Source: Ianthella basta (taxonomy: Eukaryota; Porifera; Demospongiae; Verongiida; Ianthellidae). From it: a DNA stretch of 64,000 bases. The stretch covers positions 2,679,142 to 2,743,141 of the forward strand of contig OZ025869.1 in assembly GCA_964019415.1 (NCBI GenBank). Direction: 5' to 3'. The notes under the pieces are model-generated. The model worked only from the letters and a program-made list of their open reading frames with translations. It was not told the DNA's origin and searched no databases. Shown piece by piece: positions 55,626 through 64,000 of the stretch. Both the position numbers and the translations under genes were made by a program. Numbering within the stretch: the first letter of the stretch is position 1; every line of letters begins with the position of its first letter.

Positions 55626-57243
55626 ACATGTGGAGAAATGATGTTGACAGAAGCGCTTGCCTGAAGTGATGCTAACCCTACCAGCCCTCTTCCGGCTGTT
55701 GCAGTTGCCAATAAGTTGCTTCGCCAATTCCACCCTGAAATTCTTCATTGTCTTGGTATCCAAGGCTGAAAACTCTTTAGAGAGTATGAAGGAATTTGTA
55801 ATGGCAATGTCACACAGAAAGCAGAAGTATTTGTAACTTTTGTGGCACTTAATGGGAGTGTGGTAGTAGCCTCTAAGTTGATCATTGTGATTCACACTTC
55901 CCATGTATCTATTGTAAAGGTCAATGGCAGGACAGGAGTAGGTCTCTCTACTACCATCTTTCTTCCTTCTTTGCACTGTTTCCTTCTTGGTAAAATCAGT
56001 GTTACTTGCAATGACAACAACAGGACAATTGTCTTTCCACAATGAGATGGTTATATTTATGCCCTTGTGTTGCACGATCATACTACCACCTCTTGCTTAC
56101 AGCCCTTTCTTCACGTAGAGTTTCAGTGTATTGGGAAATGCCTTACAATTGGATTGCAAGGTTCCACAGCCATACAGTCCCACACGCCAGAGATCCAGTA
56201 AGAGGTCTACGCTGGAGAAAAAAGTTGTCAAAGTACAGATGACGGTGCGTATGGTGCATGTCCGTACTGAGTTGTTTCACAATGTTTGCCCTCAATCCAT
56301 GTTCTGCCTTTTTCCTTTTCTTGCCAGTGTACACATCAAAGGCAGAAATGTAGCCATTTTCTGCCTCTGCTCTCATCCATACCTTGAAGCCCCATTTTAC
56401 GGGCTTCAAAGGTAGATATTGCTTCATACTCAACCTTCCTTTAAATGGTATCATATCATTGTCGATGCTAATGTTTTGTCCGGGTTCATACACTGCTGAA
56501 AATTGTTTACACAGGGCAGTTAGTATTGGCCTGATCTTCCCTAGCTTGTCATAATCTGGCAAACCTGGTGTGGAGAGTGATTCAATATTGATGAAATGTA
56601 AATAGTGATGTACGTCAATAAATCTATCTCGCGCAATCAGATTCGTTATGTGCCTTTCTTCCAGTAGTCACATACGTAGTAAAGGGAGCTTGACAAAGTC
56701 CATTAATATCAAGAACCCCATATAGGCACACACTTCCTTTGCTGTAACTGGTGTCAGTGTTGTGAACTTGTCTCCCATGCATGCTGCTGCATACCTGTTC
56801 GCTTCCACCACTAATATGTCAACTATGGCAGAGGTGAAAAACAAGGAAAAGATCTTCTTTGCTGTGCTTGGGATAGTGCAGCGCAGACCAGCCTGACAGG
56901 TAAATGGCCGTATCTGGTTTGGAGGACTTGGTGCTATATGCAGTATTCTGCATTGGTTACACCAACTAGTCTTACAGGAAGTGGAGCGAATACACACCTG
57001 AAGTCAGCAGATGAAGACTGTGTCTGCTGTGGTACCACTGTAAACATGTAGAGTGCATGTTCATTGTTAGTATATTATTGGTCATTCTGCAACCAACCTA
57101 GGCACGTCTTCATTCTCTTCTTTTTCCTCCTCCTCTAGAACACCAATTTCATCATCTCTACGAGGGAAAGGGCTTCATCCTCTTCCTCAATGTCTAGGAG
57201 AGCAAGGACTTCCTCTCCAGTGAGTTGGGAGCTGAAACTGGCC
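55593..57243 (-). pseudogene. piggyBac transposase, frame-broken
   Basis: It starts at 57243 (MASFSSQLTGEEVLALLDIE) with an acidic N-terminus, then fragments at 56997-56668, 56562-56143 and 56081-55593. Catalytic Asp are visible in SIDNDMIPFKGR and LYFDNFF. The third site, usually VDxxDQ, is VNHNDQLRGYY, so the first Asp of that pair is Asn. The C-terminal Cys-rich domain is cut short near 55600. Frameshifts plus the Asn make it inactive. Confidence 0.9.
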
Positions 57244-58411
57244 ATGCTTTATTTGTTGTTGCTGTGTGTGTGTAAGATTATTTGTAAATGTTAGTTGGAT
57301 CACGCTCTTGTAGCCGGAAGACTTTACGTCTGGCGTTATCTAGTGCTGGTGTGTGCAGTTGTCTGTGGGTGCTCTTGTGCAACAGTTGCAACGAATTTCG
57401 TGCCTTTGAAAGGTTTCTTTCTTGCACGGAAAGGTTGTGAAATGGCGTCGGTTACTGCGCATTTTTCAGAAGGTTCGCTCTTTGAAAATCCACAGTTACG
57501 GCTAACGAACGAAGCATGGAGACTAAATGCTGCAGCGCCAATGATAAAAGAACAGCGCCTCTCTCCTGTGTTTCAGAAAGACTCGCTTTTTGACCCACCT
57601 GGAAATGTCCAGTGTACTGGTCATTCAGTACTCGGGGGTTATGCAGTGGTCATTTGGCGTTAATGGGTTAACTCAAACATCAATATGTTTTGGGCAGAAA
57701 TGCATGCTAGTAACACTTGTTTGCATTTGACGTGTCTACCACGTTAATAGCTATCTTCTATATTAAGTTATTCTACATTTGAATTTCGAAGACTCCCCAT
57801 CTGCCTCAGACCTAGCCCAAAATGTAAACTGACCTTACATATGCAATAATACAGAACAGTTGTTCCAAAACAAGGTAATACGTTATAACGTCCATGATAA
57901 AATACTGTCAAACAGTGATTGGTACTATTGCATCAACTAGCTTCCCAAGCCAATTTTCGCCCGTGTGGAAGCCCCATTGTTTACATAGGACATAACCCAC
58001 ATGCGAAGGTTATATGTTATAATAGAGAGGTTTAGCATAGCGTATTTCAGTTACGGTATCCCATGGATACCGTTTTAAGATTTAACGTATATCCGGAAAT
58101 GTGGAAGCGTTTGGCATTGCATAGTTTCGGGAAAGTGGTAAATACGAACAAACGTCATGGCGGCTTTCGCGGCAGACGCTCGGACCTTGCTGGATGGTCT
58201 GATATTGGAGGACGACAACGACTTAGAAGAACTTTTCATGCAGTACATGGTCGAGGAGATGGATTTACGTGAACAGGACCGTCTTAGCAGGAAGCGGCTG
58301 GATTTGAACGCTCTTTCGGACGAAAGGTTTGTCGCTGCGGTAGCTTGAAGATTATAAGATAGTTGGTCATGTAAAGTGCAACCAGCTTAGCAGTGACACA
58401 GTGTTGCTAGC

Positions 58412-59369
58412 TTGATGCGGTTTTGCTTGGATTCGTTCGATATGTACAGGTGTAAAGAACTGTTTAGGTTTACGAAGTTGGAGCTGGAGAGAATGCAAGC
58501 TACCCTACATATTCCAGACCAAATTAGAGGGAAGAACAGAAGTGTGTTCTCAGGAATGGAAGAACTGTGCGTTCTGCTTCGTAGACTCGCATTCCCTTGT
58601 CGTCTGTGTGAACTGGAGCCAATTTTTGGACGTGGAAAAGCAGAGCTGAGCATTATTGTCAACACCATGCCGCTTCTTCTCTACAAAGAGTGGAATCGCC
58701 TATTCACTAACATAGGTCATCACAGGCAACACTGGCTAACACAGGAGAGGATGGAGGAAGCCTGTGCAGCGGTTCAAGGGAAAGGCTCGCCACTGCCAAA
58801 CGTATGGGGCTTTGTAGATGGCACTATTCGACGAATCTGTCGTCCACAAAATGGCCAAAGATTGTTTTATAATGGACATAAAAGAATCCATGGCCTTAAA
58901 TTTCAAAGTGTTGTCACACCATTTGGCATTGTTGTTCATCTTTATGGCCCAGTAGAAGGGAAAAGACATGATGCTAGCATGCTGCGTGAAAGTGGCCTCT
59001 TGGACGATTTACAGAACAGAGCAAGCAGCAAACACCAAATGGTGTGTACAGCCTTTACGGAGACCCAGCATACCCATTATTACCATATTTGCTGGCTCCC
59101 TTTGGGGGTGCCACAATAACGCCTGCAGAGGCTCAGTTTAACCAGTCAATGAGTGCGGTTCGTGTCACGGTTGAATGGGCTTTTGGCCACACCACGGGCT
59201 GTTTCCTTTTGTTGATTTTCGAAAGAATTTGAAGGTTCTTTTGCAGCCCGTTGGTCTTTATTATATTATTGCTACTCTTCTCAGTAACTGCCACACTTGC
59301 ATCTACAGCAACCAGATTGCATCATTCTTTAATCTGGTTTCTCCCTCACTTGAAGACTATCTGCAGTAA
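58412..59369 (+). pseudogene. Harbinger-3 DDE transposase, two frameshifts
   Basis: The main frame 58412-59119 has WGFVDGTIRRICRPQ (first Asp) and VEGKRHDASML (second Asp). The frame then shifts near 59040 to YGDPAYPLLPYLLAPFGGA and VRVTVEWAFG (the Glu), and again near 59205 to NLKVLLQPVGLYYIIATLLS, ending at 59369. This is the lineage common in cnidarians and sponges whose DDE tail reads GDPAYPL and VEWxFG. The catalytic residues are all still there, so the shifts are probably recent. Confidence 0.9.
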
Positions 59370-59588
59370 ATGTGATGTATAGCTATGCATATATACTATG
59401 ACTGCATGCATTATGTTGGTCACTATTTATTCAATGACTTCGTAACACATGTACATCTTATGTAATATACATGACAACTGTAATGCAATGTCCAGTAAAT
59501 AATAAGTACAATGTCATATACATATACATATATAATCATATACATATACATCATGAAGGTCTCAATTATACGCAGAGCTATATTTAAT

Positions 59589-60386
59589 TTACTTCTTGCT
59601 CAACTGGCTCATCAATAGACTTATCAGCATTTTTCTTTCTTTGGCATCTTCCTTAGCCCTCTGCTGCTCCATTGCCATGCGTTGTCTTTGTACCTCCAAC
59701 TCTTGCTGGCGTACATCCAATTCTCGTACCTTCAATTCCATTCGCTCTTCAAAGAGCTGACGAATATTCATTCGTTTCTTCTCTTTCCTTTCTACTGGAA
59801 TGTGGTCTGTATCAGCTTCACCACCTTCGACAATGGCTGCAGTAGAACATTTCCCCTTCTCTCCTAGGGGCACAAGTGCTGCACGTCTCATGGCTAAGGC
59901 AGTAGCACGGTCCTTAGCTTCCTTCTTCTTTGCTGCAGCAGTTTTCACTTTCAAGTCCTCATGCTCTTCATACCTCTGCCTTAGGTCCTCCAGCAATGAC
60001 TGTTTCTCAGTGTATTGCTCGTCAGTCCCACTCATCTTCTTAAGTTTGTTGTCATCTGTAATGTACAACTTTATGAGTGTCACTGTTCTCTCCTTGGCAG
60101 CGCGGGCTGTAATCCCTCGCAGACGGTCACAGTTGTCGCTTAAGTTCGCAGCGACTTCCTCCCATGCGGGTGACGCCCTAGCAAACGGTTGCTCGTGTAC
60201 AGTTACCTCGCGTAACAGTAGAATGTCCTCTGAAGTGCTGAAACGTATCCTTGAAGCTATCATGCTCGTTGAAGAAGTAGTTGACTCGCTTGCCAGCGAG
60301 AAAGGAGTGCCGCTCGCGGCTGTAGGAGCAGGCAAGCTCGACAGACCAGACGGAGTGTCTCCGGTGACTGGACAAGATGTAGACAT
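59589..60386 (-). CDS. Harbinger-3 Myb/SANT-like protein
   Basis: 265 residues, unbroken. The N-terminal 50 residues are Ser/Thr/Pro-rich. About 48-150 is Myb/SANT-like: FSTSEDILLLREVTVHEQPF, WEEVAANLSDNCDRLRGITA and RAAKERTVTLIKLYITDDNK. A Lys/Glu-rich coiled coil follows, with a KRMNIRQLFEERMELKVREL segment at the C-terminus. It lies convergent to the broken transposase, as in Harbinger-1. It could still bind the TIRs of related elements. Confidence 0.85.
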   Translation of the reverse strand: MSTSCPVTGDTPSGLSSLPAPTAASGTPFSLASESTTSSTSMIASRIRFSTSEDILLLREVTVHEQPFARASPAWEEVAANLSDNCDRLRGITARAAKERTVTLIKLYITDDNKLKKMSGTDEQYTEKQSLLEDLRQRYEEHEDLKVKTAAAKKKEAKDRATALAMRRAALVPLGEKGKCSTAAIVEGGEADTDHIPVERKEKKRMNIRQLFEERMELKVRELDVRQQELEVQRQRMAMEQQRAKEDAKERKMLISLLMSQLSKK

Positions 60387-60661
60387 GCTTTCTCATGAAG
60401 CAGGCTCGCAAAAACTGCTGGGAGAATCCAAAGACGTACTAAAACTCTTTACCGTCCTTGACAACGATAACTTCCTGCCGTATCGTAAAAAATGATAGCT
60501 TTTAACGTATTTCTGCTTCCGCGGTTACCGTAACAGAAATTCGTATCGTTTTACGCTATGCTAAACCTCTCTAATGTCCATAATTAAAACACTGTCAAAT
60601 AGTGATTGGTACAAATGACTAGTGCATCCCAAGTCACACTGTACATGTACACACATTGTAC

Positions 60662-61147
60662 CTCTTTTGGGGGACAGATGACATGACACTTCATTTCTTT
60701 GATAGTACTGAACAAGGAGAACATCTTTGCCAACACGTCCACTGGAACACCACACAAAGTAAAATGTTGTATGCTCCCTTGATCACCTGCAGGCACTGGG
60801 TCGGGAAACAGGACTGGTGTAGAGTTAAACATGTAAATACAATATATAACTATGTATACATTCTTAACTTCACATCGACGTCATCACTATTGCTTTTTAC
60901 ACACTATATAGTCACACAATACATGACTGACATACACTAACTTACCATTATCAGGACAATCCCAGGACTGCAGTTTAAAGGACAGGTCTATATCTGACAA
61001 GGAAGAATTCCTTCTGATTCCAAGGAGAAGGTAATGACAGAACTGCTCAGGTAGAGTCACACTACTACTATCCAGTGTCAGCTTGTTCATGGAGTTGTTT
61101 CCCGAGAGTGACCTTTCCATCTCCATCAGGACCTCATGATCTATTGC
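60662..61147 (-). CDS. LRR module 1 (exons A and B)
   Basis: Exon A 61147-60946 (after attctacag, before gtaagttag) and exon B 60786-60662 (after ctgcag, before gtacaatg). A: EVLMEMERSLSGNNSMNKLT, then VTLPEQFCHYLLLGIRRNSS and LSDIDLSFKLQSWDC. B: GDQGSIQHFTLCGVPVDVLA and IKEMKCHVICPPKE. Phases are as in the other modules. It is the first of the four in transcript order, and any further 5' exons (a possible NACHT or other domain) would lie above 61.2 kb or outside the window. Confidence 0.75.
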
Positions 61148-61199
61148 CTGTAGAATATGGCCCCAATAGAGTACATGATCCTCTTAACAGTTTGAGCCA

Positions 61200-62130
61200 C
61201 AAATGTGGCTCACACTGTGAATACCATTAAGTTGTGCGTATCATCGAGATTGCAAAATTGCTAAAACCAATATATAATTCGATTGAGCATAGCTTTCTCA
61301 ATGCGTATGCAGAATCTGAATGTGATATACACTTACTTATAAATCATAAAGAAAGCTTCAAAGTAGTCAAAATTAGTACAGAAAATGCACATTATCATTG
61401 GGTCCCACACTTATACAAACAAGTTTACAGAGGTTGAAGAGAGATATACCATGCACCAAAATACATCACCTGAGTATGTATGAATATATTTTCTGTTTCC
61501 ACGGAAACTGTGTGGCAGTTGAGATTAGATAGAAAATATTATACCAATAGTTGACTTTGTGGAAATGGTGTTGAACGTTTTCGTACAATTTTGATGTGAC
61601 ATGTACATTGATTGCTTATTGTGCCTTTGCGGCTCTTTTAATGGGCTTTCTACTGGTCTATGTTCAGTGCCCATACAAAACAGCATCACAGAGAAACTGC
61701 GACAGGAAGATGTAGGAAGATGCGCAAGGTACATGCGCTCTCTCTCAAAAGGCATGCACACTCTTTTTGGGGCGCCGAAGGCGCCCCTATATTGTTTTCA
61801 GATTTAGGTATTCGTATGGCTTCATGTTCGTATACATATATATATATATATACAGTGCAAGTTACAATATACACCACTAAAGTAAATAATATAATATAAT
61901 ATAAATAAATAAATTAATAAATAATTCCCAGGGGGGTTGGCGGCCTTCATGAGCATATGCTAGATATGTCTTTGAAGTACGGGAGATTTTAAGACTTTTA
62001 AATGAGACGAAATTTTTAATTCAGTCTTCATTCTTCTGCAAGCAGCCTGCAAAATACTAATATAAATACGCATAGGAGAACACTTAATGTATGGTGCATT
62101 TATATTGATGCATAGTGGTATCTTGTATAT
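61200..62130. other. AT-rich spacer
   Basis: Starts with the duplicated intron word ataccatgcacca (61447). A (TA)n tract is at 61838-61853 and an ataat/aaat-rich run at 61887-61925. No gene seen. Confidence 0.5.
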
Positions 62131-62139
62131 TAATGCAAC

Positions 62140-62490
62140 TGGTCTCGTTGAGACATGAAACTTGGTGGACACATCCAAGTGGTCCACCTTCCTATGTTAT
62201 TAGCGGGATTTTTTAATTAGTCTCAAAATGGCTGACAAATGTGAGGTGTACGATTTATTTAACCAGCCAGGCCTGCTCAGTCTTGACACTTGGTGGACCT
62301 AGCCAGATAATCCAACTGTTCATGTCATTAACAGGATTTCTTAATTAGTTGCAAAATGGCCGAGAAAAGCGAGGTTCAATGCATATCCCACCTACCCGGC
62401 CCCGCTAAGTCTTGATACTAAGTGGACATAGTTAGATGGCCCATTTGCTCATGTCATTAGCAGGATTGCTTAATTAGTCACAAAATGGAG
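62140..62490. repeat. Three-copy tandem repeat of about 120 bp
   Basis: Units share cttggtggaca, tcatgtcattagcaggatt, ttaattagtcacaaaatgg and gaggt in the same order. Confidence 0.85.
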
Positions 62491-62883
62491 GCAATGTTTT
62501 GAACAATCACATTTTGGCACCAATTTGTAGGCATTTGCTGCTATGCTGGAGCAGAGCAGCACCCACATGTACACTTGCTCACAACTATCCAGCCACAATA
62601 TTCAGCTACTATACTACCAATAGATATATACAACCACCATCACCACCACAGTGGAAGTTGCAATGAGTAGTATATTATGTGCTACAGCTGAAAGAAAACA
62701 GACCACCATGCACATGCATCAGGTGCTGCTACCATATACTACTACCACCACCACACAGTGCAAGTTACAATATTACGGCCACCACATGCATTACTAGATG
62801 AAACGACCGCTGCCACCACCACACTGTGCAAGTTTCAATGCATGCATTCAGTATATGCGCCATTGCTCTAGAAAAAAAACACC

Positions 62884-63645
62884 ACCGCCACCACCACCAC
62901 ACAGTGCAAGTTACAATATCGCAGCCACCACCACCTGTGCCAGTAGAGTATCTGTGTCAGTTGGTCATAGAAAAGACCACCAGTGCAAGTTACAGTAGCC
63001 ACCACCACATGTGCCAGTAGAGTATCTGTGCTAGTTGATCATAGATAAAGACCACCAGTGCAAGTTACAGTGGCTCCAGGCCAGCACATGCACGCACCAT
63101 TCGCACCACCACATGTGCCAGAAAGTGAATGCACTCAATGGCTGAAGGAAAAGACCACCAGCGCAAGTTACAGCCAGTCAGTACCTGCACCGCCACCATT
63201 GGAGTGCACGCTGCAGCAAGCAATTGTAACTTGCCCAAGGGCATGCCATTGAATTTCTTCCCATGCACTCTCAATTCAATGGCATGCCCTTAGGCAAGCT
63301 TACATTTGCTTGCTGCAGGGTGCACTCCAATGGCGGCGGTGCAGGTACTGACTGGCTGTAACTTGCGCTGGTGGTCTTTTCCTTCAGCCATTGAGTGCAT
63401 TCACTTTCTGGCACATGTGGTGGTGGGAATGGTGCGTGCATGTGCTGGCCTGGAGCCACTGTAACTTGCACTGGTGGTCTTTATCTATGACCAACTAGCA
63501 CAGATACTCTACTGGCACATGTGGTGGTGGCAGCTGTAACTTGCACTGGTGGTCTTTTCTATGACCAACTGACGCAGATACTCTACTGGCACAGGTGGTG
63601 GTGGCTGCGATATTGTAACTTGCACTGTGTGGTGGTGGTGGCGGT
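62884..63645. repeat. Palindrome with arms of about 370 bp
   Basis: The left arm 62884-63255 and right arm 63273-63645 are reverse complements around a 17-bp loop (63256-63272). Each arm holds four or five copies of ccagtgcaagttacag interleaved with gccaccaccacatgtgccag. The arms carry short mirrored ORFs that have no domain. Confidence 0.9.
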
Positions 63646-63649
63646 ATAT

Positions 63650-64000
63650 ATATAAATATATTTCTGTCATTGCAAATGGCGGCGCTCACGTCAATCTTTA
63701 CAAAGCTTTAAATCCTCTCTAATGACGTTTCGCCATGTTTGAATCGAAGGAAATGTGGTCATAAACATGTGTTAATAGAGTGATACTAATAAAAAGCCTA
63801 AGGAACGTCTCTTCTGCGAGATACAGCTCCAATTATCACTGACGGACATTGTAAAATGGCCGCGCGCTCGACGCTTTCTGTTTGCTAGGCTCAAAACCAT
63901 CTTTCTTTAGATTTCGCCGTGTATCCAAAGAACACAAAGTGTTTCTAGAACATGTTTAAGTAATAGTATTGTGGTAGGAAGCTTACTTAACTGTTTTTTT
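63650..64000. other. Right edge, no gene seen
   Basis: No recognisable coding or repeat structure in the last 350 bp. Confidence 0.4.

Larger units (their letters stand above)
54346..57667 (-). mobile_element. piggyBac element, inactivated
   Basis: Flanked by TTAA at 54342-54345 and 57668-57671. The uninterrupted target (tttcattaactcc) is present in the paralogous intron at about 46052. Ends CTCTTTACTGCC and CCCATTAACGCC (minus strand) are inverted but diverged. The transposase lies on the minus strand in pieces. A 656-bp family X element (54970-55625) is nested near its 3' side. Confidence 0.92.
58023..60571. mobile_element. Harbinger-3, inactivated
   Basis: Inverted ends share GAGAGGTTTAGCATAGCGTA. 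TAA is found on both sides (58020-58022 and 60572-60574). The same intron sequence without the insertion is at about 48931-48955 (atatgttataatgtccat), which fixes the insertion point. It has a broken transposase on the plus strand and an intact Myb-like partner on the minus strand. Confidence 0.92.

Noticed and set aside
57295-57663. Plus-strand 122-codon ORF with a hydrophobic start
   Set aside because: It lies within the 5' part of the piggyBac element opposite to the transposase and has no recognisable domain.
62798-63689. Six short mirrored ORFs
   Set aside because: They are by-products of the palindrome and its CCA-rich repeats.

Overview
This is a eukaryotic, almost certainly animal, window. 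Genes carry spliced exons with GT-AG borders. Secreted collagen-like proteins have a cysteine-rich, fibrinogen-related C-terminal domain. The intergenic DNA is packed with animal-type DNA transposons (PIF/Harbinger, piggyBac, Tigger/pogo, Tc1-like), a Penelope-like element, non-LTR retrotransposon pieces and long CA/GT microsatellites. The collagen-like family, the divergent kinase and the LRR gene fit a sponge (demosponge) best. That is inference from protein style, not proof. No rRNA, tRNA, bacterial operon or CRISPR was recognised.

Layout. 0-4.4 kb: a small minus-strand coiled-coil gene, a minus-strand protein kinase gene with four traceable exons, a head-to-head TTAGGG block and a 262-bp tandem repeat. 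5.2-7.9 kb: a complete two-gene Harbinger transposon with 37-bp terminal inverted repeats (TIRs), sitting inside a cysteine-rich ORF. 9.3-22.6 kb: a cluster of five collagen-like genes (A-E). B and C are intact, A is frameshifted, D is the decayed mirror copy of C inside a palindrome of about 5.5 kb, and E has lost its C-terminal domain. Four of the five share an ETS-like site about 200 bp upstream of the ATG, and C, D and E share a TATA box about 145-155 bp upstream. 24-31.3 kb: a (CA)n tract, then nested transposons, including a TIR element with a Penelope-like GIY-YIG element inserted in it, followed by a broken Tc1-like transposase.

31.5-61.1 kb looks like one long minus-strand gene (or a set of close paralogues) built from leucine-rich-repeat modules. 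Four copies of a two-exon, phase-0 module were found at 34.4-34.8, 36.5-37.0, 49.0-49.5 and 60.7-61.1 kb, all with intact splice sites, plus two further exons at 31.6-32.4 kb. The introns are themselves duplicated and have been filled by a second Harbinger, a Tigger element, a RecQ-exon-carrying MULE-like element, a 1.2-kb TIR element, a chimeric LINE insertion, a piggyBac element and a third Harbinger. Because intron copies exist without these insertions, several insertion points and target duplications can be read directly inside the window. 61.2-64 kb: tandem repeats and a palindrome with arms of about 370 bp.

Most of the sequence is therefore transposon debris around two host gene groups: secreted collagen-like proteins and an expanding LRR exon array. 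The least ordinary structures are the RecQ-exon transposon, the Penelope-like element with perfect 90-bp inverted repeats holding a hammerhead-like core, the symmetric LRR modules and the mirror-image collagen pair.
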